A stretch of DNA of 27,013 nucleotides from an uncultured Collinsella sp. (GCA_900549195.1 URNK01000003.1:1-27013); one strand, 5' to 3'; positions 17,760 through 25,750 are shown, numbered from the stretch's first letter. Numbers and translations: made by a program. Notes: generated by a model from the sequence alone, not told the origin.

Positions 17760-17765
17760 ATTATA
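17760..17765 (-). promoter_or_regulatory. -10 box of the beta-glucoside operon promoter
   Basis: A perfect TATAAT on the minus strand, placing the start near 17753 and giving a leader of about 140 nt with the RAT sites and terminator. The -35 position is GC-rich and a poor match, suggesting weak basal activity or an activator. A hairpin without U-tract at 17808-17833 lies upstream, between this promoter and the nucleoside hydrolase stop. Confidence 0.6.
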
Positions 17766-17862
17766 GCGCTCTCCCCGCCCCGGGGACCATCGGGCTGGCG
17801 AACGGTAGATGTCGGCCCGCCAGCGGCCACATCGAGCAGATGGGCGTGCTTCGATCCCGAGC

Positions 17863-18837
17863 CTAGCCAAGGACACGGGCCATACGCGTCTTGAACTCGG
17901 ACAGGAAGCGCGGAGCATCCACGGTCAGTGCCACAAGCGCGCTCTTGTCCGGATCGGACAGGCGGCGCTCATCGCAGATGGTGCGACCGCGGTACTCGCC
18001 CAGCAGATCAACACGCAGGTTGCAGCCGAGCGCACCTACGAGCGTGGGGTCGATCGCCACGGCAACGGCCAGCGGATCGTGCAGCGCACAACCACCCAGG
18101 TAGGGTGCGTTCATCTCGTACGAGCCAATGTAGTGCTCGACCATGCTCGCAAATGCGCAGCCCGCCATGGTGCCCGAGCCCGTCCAGCCGGCAATGTCGC
18201 GGCGTGTGAGCACCACGCGATGCGTCACGTCCAGACCCACCATGGTGAGCTTACGGCCCGAGCGCAGCACCGCGTCGGCTGCCTCGGGGTCGCTCGCCAT
18301 ATTGGCCTCGGCGCCCGCGCTCACGTTGCCGGGCACGGTAAGGGCGCCGCCCATCACGACCACGCGGCCGATGGACATCATCGCCGCCGCATCGCGCTCC
18401 AGGGCGAGCGCCAGGTTGGAGAGCGGGCCAGTCGCTACGTAGACCAAATCGGGACCATAGGTGCGCGCGGCATCGATCAGATAATCGACCGCAGCGTTGC
18501 CGTCGGCCGAGGTCGCCCCCACCGGCTCGTAGGGCGACGCGGGCACGCTCGCGCCGCCGATGCCGTTCTTGCCGTGAATGAGCGCGGTGGACGCCGGCGG
18601 CGTATAGGGCTCAGTCGCCTGCAGAGGACGGTCGGCACCCAGGTACACCGGAACCTCGGGGCGACCCAGCAGATCGAGCACCGCCAGGCAATTGTGCGCC
18701 GATTGCTCGACGCGCACGTTACCAAAGCACGTGGTGATGCCCACGAGCTCCACCTCGGGGCTCGCGATGGCATAGGCCAGCGCCATCGCATCGTCAACAC
18801 CCATATCCAGATCAAGGATCAGCTTCTTGATTGCCAT
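17863..18837 (-). CDS. Nucleoside hydrolase (IUNH family)
   Basis: A 324-residue calcium-dependent nucleoside N-ribohydrolase. The metal-binding N-terminus is LDLDMGVDDAMAL (D9, D11, D15, D16), close to the classic DxDxGxDDAxA. VYVATGPLSNLALAL, VVMGGAL and the C-terminal ALHDPLAVAVAID (catalytic-site histidine and calcium aspartate) are family landmarks. It releases ribose and a free base from ribonucleosides in the cytoplasm; purine versus pyrimidine preference cannot be told. It starts 30 bases after the ribokinase stop (weak GGAG upstream), so both are in one transcript and the ribose can be phosphorylated at once. No nucleoside transporter is next to it. Confidence 0.93.
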   Translation of the reverse strand: MAIKKLILDLDMGVDDAMALAYAIASPEVELVGITTCFGNVRVEQSAHNCLAVLDLLGRPEVPVYLGADRPLQATEPYTPPASTALIHGKNGIGGASVPASPYEPVGATSADGNAAVDYLIDAARTYGPDLVYVATGPLSNLALALERDAAAMMSIGRVVVMGGALTVPGNVSAGAEANMASDPEAADAVLRSGRKLTMVGLDVTHRVVLTRRDIAGWTGSGTMAGCAFASMVEHYIGSYEMNAPYLGGCALHDPLAVAVAIDPTLVGALGCNLRVDLLGEYRGRTICDERRLSDPDKSALVALTVDAPRFLSEFKTRMARVLG

Positions 18838-18867
18838 TGTTCTACTCCGCTTCTCCGTCTTTATCGT

Positions 18868-19830
18868 TTAACCAAACCAATGTTCAACTTCGGCGCGCAT
18901 GGGAATGGATTGCTGAGCGCCCAGGCGCGACACCGTCACTGCCGAGGCGCGAGCACCCGCGGCCATGCACTCAAAGAGCGGCAAGCCCTCTAGGCGAGCC
19001 GCCGCCAACGCGCCGATAAACGTATCGCCGGCGGCCGTGGTATCGACTACCGTACTCGAAAGTGCCGGCATGCGCAGCAGCTCACCGCCATCGCCGAGCG
19101 TAACCGAGCCGGCACCGCCCAACGTGATGACCGCGGCGCCGGCGCCCTTGTCGAGCAGCGCATTGAGCGCGGCGACGCAACTCACATCATCCGTGGGCAG
19201 AATGCCCGTCAGAACCTGGCACTCGGTCTCGTTGGGACAGACCAGGTCGACCGCAGGCCAGACCTCCGCAGGCAGCTCGCAGGCAGGCGCCGGATTAAAG
19301 ACCGTATAGAACCCCAGCTCGCGAGCGCAAACAAGCGCCTCGGCCGTCGCTGCAAGGTCACATTCGCCCTGGGCGATAAAGACGCTTCCGGCAGCCGGGG
19401 CAATCTCGCTGGCGTCGCCGTCGAGCTCATGGGCCACCAGACGCCTCAGCGCGCAGGCAACGTCCGCGCCCGCAAGCGCATGGTTGGCGCCCGGTGACAG
19501 TATGATGCGGTTGTCGCCCTCGCAGCGAATGATGGTCGCCGCTCCCGTCTCCACGTCATCGCGATGCACTACAAAGTCACAGTCCACGCCGGCGTCTTGG
19601 AGCCCCACCACGAGCGATGCGCCGAACGCGTCGCGACCGACCGCGCCGATCATGTGCGTGCACGCGCCCATACGCGCGGCAGCTACGGCCTGATTGGCGC
19701 CCTTGCCGCCGGCGTTGGTGATAAACCCGCTGCCGCCGACGGTCTCGCCCGCACGCGGTATGCGCTCGCACGCCACCGAAAGGTCCATGTTCATGCTGCC
19801 GAACACCGCAACGATGCCACGATCTGCCAT
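18868..19830 (-). CDS. rbsK: Ribokinase (PfkB family)
   Basis: 320 residues from the ATG at 19830 (GAGGAGG upstream; the longer frame to 19863 is unneeded). PfkB landmarks: FGSMNMDLSV near the start, NAGGKGANQAVAAARMG (39-55) and the C-terminal DTTAAGDTFIGAL with catalytic base D269. NETE (in LVCPNETECQVL) is the usual magnesium/phosphate motif. It converts ribose to ribose-5-phosphate. As first gene with a nucleoside hydrolase behind it, its ribose probably comes from nucleosides. Substrate assignment rests on overall likeness; a close PfkB sugar kinase is possible. A palindromic operator overlaps its predicted promoter. Confidence 0.9.
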   Translation of the reverse strand: MADRGIVAVFGSMNMDLSVACERIPRAGETVGGSGFITNAGGKGANQAVAAARMGACTHMIGAVGRDAFGASLVVGLQDAGVDCDFVVHRDDVETGAATIIRCEGDNRIILSPGANHALAGADVACALRRLVAHELDGDASEIAPAAGSVFIAQGECDLAATAEALVCARELGFYTVFNPAPACELPAEVWPAVDLVCPNETECQVLTGILPTDDVSCVAALNALLDKGAGAAVITLGGAGSVTLGDGGELLRMPALSSTVVDTTAAGDTFIGALAAARLEGLPLFECMAAGARASAVTVSRLGAQQSIPMRAEVEHWFG

Positions 19831-19893
19831 GGAAACCTCCTCATCTGCGGGCTTTGCACCCACCGTCGACCGTCGATTGCGCGCCTTCGCACC

Positions 19894-19923
19894 TCTATAA
19901 CTTTAGTTCACTTTGATGTGAAC
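19894..19923 (-). promoter_or_regulatory. Promoter and palindromic operator of the ribokinase operon
   Basis: The minus strand shows TTCACA (19917-19922), 17 bases, TATAGA (19894-19899). The -35 lies inside the perfect inverted repeat GTTCAC (19906-19911), TTTGAT, GTGAAC (19918-19923), a good shape for a repressor site that blocks the promoter. No regulator gene for it is present in the window. Confidence 0.55.
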
Positions 19924-19971
19924 GCACCCTTGAGGTTGCGCCAGCAGCAAGCATTCACAGGAGCAGGCAGC

Positions 19972-19977
19972 TACAAT
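19972..19977 (+). promoter_or_regulatory. Candidate -10 box of the acyltransferase gene
   Basis: TACAAT (5/6 match) lies 39 bases before the ATG at 20017. No good -35 box is seen, and the ribosome-binding site is weak (GGATGA, 8 bases before the ATG). Confidence 0.35.
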
Positions 19978-20016
19978 GAATACGTGCTGATTATTCTCGT
20001 CATTGGATGATGTTTT

Positions 20017-22233
20017 ATGGAACAATTCTCGCAATCGGGCTCGCGCGGTCGACGCCGCACGGGCAACGAGCCGGCGCCGCACGAACGCGTGAAGAGCGAA
20101 CGCCGTGCCAACGAGCCGCGACGCACCACGAGCCCCCATCGCGCTTCTGCCAACAACGCGGGCCGCGCCAACACTCCCGCCGCGGAGCAGACGCCTGCTC
20201 GCCCCAAGTCCCGCTACATCCCTGCCCTTGACGGCCTGCGTACGCTCGCCGTCGTCGCGGTGGTGCTCTATCACCTTAACCTCACGTGGGCTCAGGGCGG
20301 CCTGCTCGGCGTCACGATCTTCTTTGTGCTTTCGGGCTATCTGATCACGCGCTTGCTGCTCAACGAAGTCGCTAAGACCGGCCGCATCGACCTCAAGAGC
20401 TTCTGGATCCGCCGCATCCGTCGCCTGGTCCCCGCCGTGGTGACCGTCGTGGTGGTGACCTGCGCGCTGTGCACCATCTTTAACCACGTGATGCTCACCA
20501 AGATGCGCCCCGACATCCTGCCGTCGCTGCTGTTCTTCAACAACTGGTGGCAGATTGCCCAAAACGTCTCGTACTTCAATGCTCTGGGCGACCCCTCGCC
20601 GCTCACGCACTTTTGGTCGCTTGCCATCGAGGAACAGTTCTACCTGATTTGGCCGCCACTGCTGTTTGCCATGGTATCCATGCATGTGAGCAAGCCCAAC
20701 ACGCGCCGCATGGTTCTGGGCCTTGCCGCGGTATCTGCCCTCGCTATGATGGTGCTTTACAACCCTGCCGCCGACCCCAGCCGCGTGTACTACGGCACCG
20801 ACACCCGCGTGTTCTCGCTGCTGCTGGGTGCCTGGATGGCCTTTATCCCCGATCGCGACCTGGCGCCGGTGCGTCTCGCACATCGTTTGGGGCTCAATCG
20901 CCTGGCTGGCGCCGCCAAGCACGGCACGAACGCCGAGGGCAAGCCTGGCGAGAAGGCCGACGAATCAGCCGAGACCGGCCCGGCACAGCCGAGCGCCCTC
21001 GTGCGCTTTTGGTCCTCGCCCGCATCCATCGATGTGTTGGGCCTCGTGGGTCTGGTTGGCCTTGCCGCCATGGTCGCGCTCACCAACGGCTACACCGCGT
21101 TCCAGTATCGCGGAGGCACGCTGCTGTGCTCGATCCTCACACTCATGGTCATCGCGGCCTGCGTGCAGCCCCAGGGAATGGTTGCCCGCGCGCTGTCCGC
21201 CGAGCCGCTCGTATGGGTTGGCAAGCGCTCGTACAGCATCTACCTGTGGCACTATCCCCTGCTGTTGCTCATGAACCCGGTCGCCAACATCAACGATACA
21301 CCGTGGTGGCAGTACATTTTGCAGGTGCTGTTGGTGGTCGCCGTGGCCGAATGCTCATATCGCTTTATCGAGACGCCGTTTAGGAAGGGCGCCTTTGGGC
21401 GCACCGTTGCCGAATTCCGCGATGGCACCACCACGCCCGCCAACTGGGCACGCACGCACGTCCCCGTCTGCGCAGCCTGCGCTGTCGTATTGGTCGTTGC
21501 ACTGGGCGGCCTGATCTTTGTGCCCGAGACGTCTGCGCTGAGCGGCGAGGGCGCCGAAGTCCTCAACAAGGAAGCCAAGAACACCGCGCCCACCGACCAG
21601 CAGGCGGCCGACGACACCGACAAGGACAACGACGGCTTCCCCGATGGCTCCTACGATCTGCTTATGATCGGCGACTCCGTGTCGCTGCGTGCCGTAGACA
21701 CCTTTGACGGTGTGTTCCCGCACAGCCATATCGATGCCGAAAAGGGCCGCCAGTTTGATGCGGGCCGCGCGACATTTGAGGGCTATATCCAGCAGAACCT
21801 TGCCGGCAAGATCGTGGTCTTTGCACTGGGCACCAACGGCTTGGTAACCGACGACCAGATCGACGCCATCATGGACGATGCAGGAGATAAGCGTATTGTG
21901 GTGTTTGTGAACACGCGCAGCCCGCAGCCGTGGGTTGGCTCTACCAACCAGGCCATCGCTAACGCCGCTACGCGCTACAAGAACGTGCGCGTTATCGACT
22001 GGTACGGATACAGCGCCAACCGCAACGACCTGTTCGATGGCGATGGCACGCACCTATCGACCACTGGCGTGACTGAGTACCTCAACTTGATCCACGATGC
22101 CGTCAAGAAGGACCTGCCCGTGCATCCCGAGGATCACGTCAACGATCCGCAGCCGGCAGCCGTCAAGTCTGCCACCGACGCACTCGTCAATGCGCTTGCC
22201 TTCAAGCCGCACAAGCTGGGCACCGACAAATAG
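20017..22233 (+). CDS. OatA/OafA-like membrane acyltransferase with SGNH domain
   Basis: 738 residues, the only plus-strand gene. A basic, disordered cytoplasmic N-terminus (1-65) precedes the acyltransferase-3 membrane domain (about 66-455): YIPALDGLRTLAVVAVVLYH with the family histidine H86, IFFVLSGYLIT, HFWSLAIEEQFYLIWP and YSIYLWHYPLL. After a last membrane segment (about 483-502) comes an extracytoplasmic SGNH esterase-like domain (about 546-700): S554 in MIGDSVSL, N607 in ALGTNGL, D676 and H679 in DGDGTHLS. This plan moves acetyl groups across the membrane onto an extracellular polymer, in OatA the MurNAc of peptidoglycan. A loop DKDNDGFPDG (536-544) before the SGNH domain resembles a calcium-binding thrombospondin type 3 repeat. 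The exact acceptor is unknown. Confidence 0.9.
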   Translation: MEQFSQSGSRGRRRTGNEPAPHERVKSERRANEPRRTTSPHRASANNAGRANTPAAEQTPARPKSRYIPALDGLRTLAVVAVVLYHLNLTWAQGGLLGVTIFFVLSGYLITRLLLNEVAKTGRIDLKSFWIRRIRRLVPAVVTVVVVTCALCTIFNHVMLTKMRPDILPSLLFFNNWWQIAQNVSYFNALGDPSPLTHFWSLAIEEQFYLIWPPLLFAMVSMHVSKPNTRRMVLGLAAVSALAMMVLYNPAADPSRVYYGTDTRVFSLLLGAWMAFIPDRDLAPVRLAHRLGLNRLAGAAKHGTNAEGKPGEKADESAETGPAQPSALVRFWSSPASIDVLGLVGLVGLAAMVALTNGYTAFQYRGGTLLCSILTLMVIAACVQPQGMVARALSAEPLVWVGKRSYSIYLWHYPLLLLMNPVANINDTPWWQYILQVLLVVAVAECSYRFIETPFRKGAFGRTVAEFRDGTTTPANWARTHVPVCAACAVVLVVALGGLIFVPETSALSGEGAEVLNKEAKNTAPTDQQAADDTDKDNDGFPDGSYDLLMIGDSVSLRAVDTFDGVFPHSHIDAEKGRQFDAGRATFEGYIQQNLAGKIVVFALGTNGLVTDDQIDAIMDDAGDKRIVVFVNTRSPQPWVGSTNQAIANAATRYKNVRVIDWYGYSANRNDLFDGDGTHLSTTGVTEYLNLIHDAVKKDLPVHPEDHVNDPQPAAVKSATDALVNALAFKPHKLGTDK

Positions 22234-22290
22234 CCCGCAGCAAACAACCCAAAATCACTCTTTTCGAGCCGGCCCCAAGAGGTCGCGGGC

Positions 22291-22325
22291 AAAAAACAGG
22301 CCGCAGTCCATCGCTGCGGCCTGTT
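22291..22325 (-). terminator. Intrinsic terminator of the MgtE-like/NRAMP-like operon
   Basis: On the minus strand AACAGGCCGCAG, a 7-base loop and CTGCGGCCTGTT form a perfect 12-bp stem running into TTTTTT (22291-22296). It lies about 20 bases past the transporter stop. Its position between convergent genes means the stem may also slow transcription of the acyltransferase, though it has no U-tract on that strand. Confidence 0.88.
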
Positions 22326-22343
22326 CGGAAGCAAAAGTGGGCG

Positions 22344-23606
22344 TTAAGCGCTGTAGCCCATCGCTTGCAGCACAAACATGACGACTGTCAACACCGTAAT
22401 CACGGCGATAGTCGCCCAAGTGAGCACGTTCCACACGCGGCCATTGCGGTTGGCACCCATGATGTGACGGTCGGCGGCGATAACCACCTGGAACACCAGA
22501 ACCACGGGCAGTAGCACGCCATTGATGACCTGCGAGGTCATCATAATCTGGAACAGATCGACGCCGGGCATAAGCACCAGCACGGCAGAGATACCGATGA
22601 TGGCCGTAATGATGCCGCGGTAAACCGGGGCCTCGTCCCAGCTGCGGTCGGCACCGCGCTCCCAGCCAAATGCCTCGCAGATAGCGCTCGACGTAACGCC
22701 CGGCAGCACGCAGGCGGCCAAGAAGCTCGCCGCGACCAGGCCCGAGGCAAACAGTACCGTGGACCACTGGCCCGCGATGGGCTCCAGTGCGCGGGCGGCA
22801 TCGGCGGCATCGCTAATCTGAATGCCCGCCGGGAACAACACCGTACCGGTCGTGATGATAATAAAGCCGGCAATGACATCGGCGGCAAGCGAGCCGCTCA
22901 CGGTATCAATACGCTGCAACACGATGTCGTCCTCGCCCGCATTCTTATCGACCACGTTGTTCTGAGCCAAGAAGATCATCCACGGTGCGATGGTGGTACC
23001 GATCGTTGCGACCACGAGCGACACGTAGCTGGGATCGTTCTGAATATTGGGGACGACCAAGTCGACCGCGACCTCGCCCCAGTTGGGGCCGGCCATAAAC
23101 GCGGCGACGATGTAGGTCACGAACACGCAGCTTACCAGCAGCAGAATCTTCTCGATGCGCTGGAAACTGCCCGACATGGTAAGCATCCACACCAGCAGCG
23201 CCACGAGCGGCACCGAGATGCTCGCCGGAACGCCAAACAGAGCAAGGCCGCTCGCGATACCCGCGAACTCCGAGATGGTCACCGCCGTGTTGGCGATCAA
23301 CAGCGCTGCCATGGCCAGCACGCTCTTGCGCACGCCAAAGCGCTCGCGAATGAGCGACGCCAGGCCCTTACCCGTGACGCATCCGCAGCGCGCCGCGGTC
23401 TCCTGCGTCACGATAAGCAGCACGGTCATGACGGGAAGCATCCAGAGCATCTTATAGCCATAGCTGGCGCCCGCGCTGGAATACGTGGCGATGCCGCCAG
23501 CGTCATTGCCCGAAAGCGCCGCCAGAAGACCGGGGCCCATGGCGCCAAAGATGGCCGCGATGGTCAGCTTTTGCTTGGTGCTCGGCTTTTGCTTCGTATT
23601 TTGCAC
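22344..23606 (-). CDS. NRAMP-related divalent metal transporter, probably NRMT-type (Mg2+)
   Basis: 420 residues from a GTG at 23606 (GTAGGTGG upstream, 8 bases after the previous stop), with about eleven membrane segments. The NRAMP fold is recognisable from GPGLLAALSGNDAGGIATYS in TM1 and TIGTTIAPWMIFLAQ in TM6. In classical Mn/Fe NRAMPs these sites read DPGN and MPH. Here the TM1 aspartate is kept (D35) but the asparagine is G38, and the TM6 methionine is A207 (APW). As I recall, loss of that methionine marks the NRAMP-related magnesium transporters described from Eggerthella lenta. The neighbouring MgtE_N-CBS protein also points to Mg2+. Manganese import remains possible. Confidence 0.82.
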   Translation of the reverse strand: MQNTKQKPSTKQKLTIAAIFGAMGPGLLAALSGNDAGGIATYSSAGASYGYKMLWMLPVMTVLLIVTQETAARCGCVTGKGLASLIRERFGVRKSVLAMAALLIANTAVTISEFAGIASGLALFGVPASISVPLVALLVWMLTMSGSFQRIEKILLLVSCVFVTYIVAAFMAGPNWGEVAVDLVVPNIQNDPSYVSLVVATIGTTIAPWMIFLAQNNVVDKNAGEDDIVLQRIDTVSGSLAADVIAGFIIITTGTVLFPAGIQISDAADAARALEPIAGQWSTVLFASGLVAASFLAACVLPGVTSSAICEAFGWERGADRSWDEAPVYRGIITAIIGISAVLVLMPGVDLFQIMMTSQVINGVLLPVVLVFQVVIAADRHIMGANRNGRVWNVLTWATIAVITVLTVVMFVLQAMGYSA

Positions 23607-23614
23607 GCGACCAC

Positions 23615-25459
23615 CTACCCCATGACCGACATGGTGAGCAGCACCGCGGCGATGCAGTACGCCACACACGAGATCATGACGGCGATGACGTTCATGGCGG
23701 TACCCGACGTATTAAGGTCGTGCTCATCGCGCCAGAACAGCACCATCAGGTAAATCACGGCGCTCATGTTGCCCACCAGGCAGATGATGGCCGCGATATT
23801 AAAGCAGCCGGTAAAGAGCTGCTCCTCAAACATAGGGGCATCGAGGAACGCGGCAGTGCGCACCAGCTGCGCGCACAGGTAAGTAACAAGCGAAAGGATC
23901 AGGCCCATACCCGTGCTCTGGAAGAAGAATCCCAGGTACGGTTTGGGCTCGTCGTCGTGACCGTCGTACTCGAGGAAGTAGTTCTTGACGAACGACACCA
24001 TGCGCGAGGCCGCCAGCAGCACGAGCGGCATGGCGCACATGGGGAACACCACCAGATGCGCGGAGCCCAGCGCCGTCCCCAGCACCGTCGCCATAATGCA
24101 CGAGGCGATGCCCCACACGACGACCCAGTACTGACGATGCACGAACCAGCTGAGCACGTTCGTCGAGTCGTCCGACGCGCTATCGCCCGAGCCGACACCG
24201 GCGATCTGCAGGTCCTCCTGATGCTCCTCGGCGATAACGTCCATGGCGTCGTCGAAGGTCACGATACCCAGGATATGACGGTTCTCGTCGCAGACAGGGA
24301 TGGCAACCAGGTCGTACTTGGTCATCTCGTCCGTCACGTCTTCCTGGTCCTCGTCGGGCGACACGTAGACCAGGTCGCGATAGGCGAGCTGGCCCAGCGT
24401 GGCATCGCGGTCGGCCACGATCAACGTGCGCAGCGAGAGCACGCCGGTGAGCATGCCGCTCGGATCCTCGGTATAGACGTAATAGACACTCTCGAAGTCC
24501 TCATCGAGTTTGCGAATCGCCTCGATGGCATCGCCGACCGTCGCCGTGGCGGGCAGCGAGACAAACTCCGAGGTCATGATGCGGCCGGCGGTGTTGTCCT
24601 CATAGCCCAGCAGGTTACGAATCGCCTTCTCCTCCTTGACGCCCATCAGGCGCAGGAGCTTCTCGGCCTTCTCGTAATCGAGCTCGTCGATCAGGTCGGC
24701 GGCGTCGTCCGGGTCCATCATGGCCAGCATCGACGATGCGTCCGTATCGGACAGGCCCTCGAGCATCTCGGTCATAAGCTCGTCGTCATCGAACTCCGAG
24801 ATGGCCTCGGCGGCCTGGGCAGTATCGAGCTGCGCAAACACCTGCGCACGTAGGCGCGGGTCGAGCTGCTCGATAATGTCGGCGATGTCGGCAGGGTGTA
24901 GCTCGCCGAGCGTCTTATGCGACACCGAGAGTTGAATGTTCTTGGTCGAGCGGTCGAGCAGGTCCATGTAGGACCAAGCGATGATGTCCTCACTGAGCGG
25001 CTTGCCCAGGTGCTTCATAAAGCCCTCGACGACATGCTCGAGTGTGGGGCTGATCGCGCGCAGCAGACCGCGGGCGCCAACTTCGGCACCCAGTAGGCGC
25101 AGCTGATTTTCGCCCGACATGGAAAACTTGATGTCGTTTACGCGCACGACCTTCATGCCCTGCGTGTCGACAATTTGCTTGTTAAGCACGTCGCGGGCGA
25201 GTAAGAGTTCGGTCGGCTGCAGGTACGAAAAGCGAATTTCGGTAGCCGACGTCTTAAGGTGTACGCCCGTCTCGTCGATACGGTCGACCCATTTGCGCCA
25301 GCTGATCATAAACGGCGTCTTGCCGGGTCCGCGGAACGCGAGCGACGTCACGTGCGGAAAAACTTCGCCGGTAGCAATACCAAAATCGTTGACCACGCCG
25401 AGCTTTTCGCCGTCGACGTCCAAGACCGGCAATTTGAGCATCTCACTCAGATAATTCAA
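23615..25459 (-). CDS. PRC/MgtE_N/CBS membrane protein (MgtE-like, atypical membrane domain)
   Basis: 614 residues from a TTG at 25459. Order: PRC-barrel-like region (about 5-120, LPVLDVDGEKLGVVNDFG), MgtE_N superhelix (about 180-285, LHPADIADIIEQLD, DPDDAADLIDEL), two CBS domains (about 290-415), then about five membrane segments (445-612). In MgtE the N and CBS domains bind Mg2+ and gate the channel. The membrane part here does not show the MgtE pore signature (P...GGNxGxQ). It lies 8 bases before the NRAMP-related transporter gene, so it may sense Mg2+ and regulate that transporter or form a divergent channel. A long leader with hairpins and a short upstream frame precedes it. Databases may label it magnesium transporter MgtE. 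Confidence 0.8.
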   Translation of the reverse strand: MNYLSEMLKLPVLDVDGEKLGVVNDFGIATGEVFPHVTSLAFRGPGKTPFMISWRKWVDRIDETGVHLKTSATEIRFSYLQPTELLLARDVLNKQIVDTQGMKVVRVNDIKFSMSGENQLRLLGAEVGARGLLRAISPTLEHVVEGFMKHLGKPLSEDIIAWSYMDLLDRSTKNIQLSVSHKTLGELHPADIADIIEQLDPRLRAQVFAQLDTAQAAEAISEFDDDELMTEMLEGLSDTDASSMLAMMDPDDAADLIDELDYEKAEKLLRLMGVKEEKAIRNLLGYEDNTAGRIMTSEFVSLPATATVGDAIEAIRKLDEDFESVYYVYTEDPSGMLTGVLSLRTLIVADRDATLGQLAYRDLVYVSPDEDQEDVTDEMTKYDLVAIPVCDENRHILGIVTFDDAMDVIAEEHQEDLQIAGVGSGDSASDDSTNVLSWFVHRQYWVVVWGIASCIMATVLGTALGSAHLVVFPMCAMPLVLLAASRMVSFVKNYFLEYDGHDDEPKPYLGFFFQSTGMGLILSLVTYLCAQLVRTAAFLDAPMFEEQLFTGCFNIAAIICLVGNMSAVIYLMVLFWRDEHDLNTSGTAMNVIAVMISCVAYCIAAVLLTMSVMG

Positions 25460-25475
25460 TGGTGCTCCCCATCAT
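25443..25475 (-). CDS. Short upstream frame (10 codons) overlapping the MgtE-like start
   Basis: ATGATGGGGAGCACC starts at 25475 with the best Shine-Dalgarno of the region (GGAGGA, 25479-25485) and encodes MMGSTIELSE before TGA at 25443-25445. It overlaps the first codons of the MgtE-like gene in another frame. It could be a leader peptide, or the true start of that gene if a base is missing or extra, since NYLSE and ELSE are read from the same bases. Confidence 0.35.
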   Translation of the reverse strand: MMGSTIELSE

Positions 25476-25482
25476 TATTCCT

Positions 25483-25511
25483 CCGGACGCGGCCGCGCGT
25501 GCGGCGTCCGG
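25483..25511 (-). promoter_or_regulatory. Hairpin touching the ribosome-binding site of the MgtE-like gene
   Basis: CCGGACGC and GCGTCCGG (8-bp perfect stem, GC-rich 13-base loop) lie directly against the GGAGGA site; the last GG of the stem is part of that site. The hairpin could limit ribosome access. Confidence 0.5.
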
Positions 25512-25565
25512 GGGCTTCTGGATATGTATACGCATGCGCGGGCGGCACGCCGCTCGACGCTTACA

Positions 25566-25598
25566 CCCCGTGCATGCGCAAAAAGCACCTGCATGGGG
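25566..25598 (-). promoter_or_regulatory. Leader hairpin of the MgtE-like operon
   Basis: On the minus strand CCCCATGCAGGTGC, TTTTT loop, GCGCATGCACGGGG pair over 14 positions with two mismatches. It lies in the 5' leader about 110 bases before the gene. The 328-base gap 25460-25787 holds this, the hairpin at 25483, a -10-like box and the repeat at 25751; I see no gene. Confidence 0.5.
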
Positions 25599-25667
25599 TC
25601 ATCGACTGTATGGTCGAGGTTTGGATTTCACCTGTAACCTTTCTCTTGACCCTCATTAACCGCAGTA

Positions 25668-25673
25668 ACTATA
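25668..25673 (-). promoter_or_regulatory. Candidate -10 box of the MgtE-like operon
   Basis: TATAGT (5/6 match) on the minus strand gives a predicted start near 25661 and a leader of about 200 nt. The -35 region is not convincing. Confidence 0.35.
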
Positions 25674-25750
25674 GCATCAGCATCGCCCTGCGGCATCGAA
25701 TTTATGCGCTGCACATTGCAGGCATACCAAACGCTGACGCATCCGTGACA

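Noticed and set aside
19903..20922. Minus-strand frame opposite the start of the acyltransferase (339 codons)
   Set aside because: Composition rich in His, Gln and Arg with no domain, and it overlaps the acyltransferase-3 domain on the plus strand.
25566..25660. Possible M-box or cobalamin riboswitch in the MgtE-like leader
   Set aside because: The short stretch AGGTGAAATCC and a CCATACAGT motif recall parts of known riboswitches, but order and spacing are wrong and the other conserved boxes are absent.
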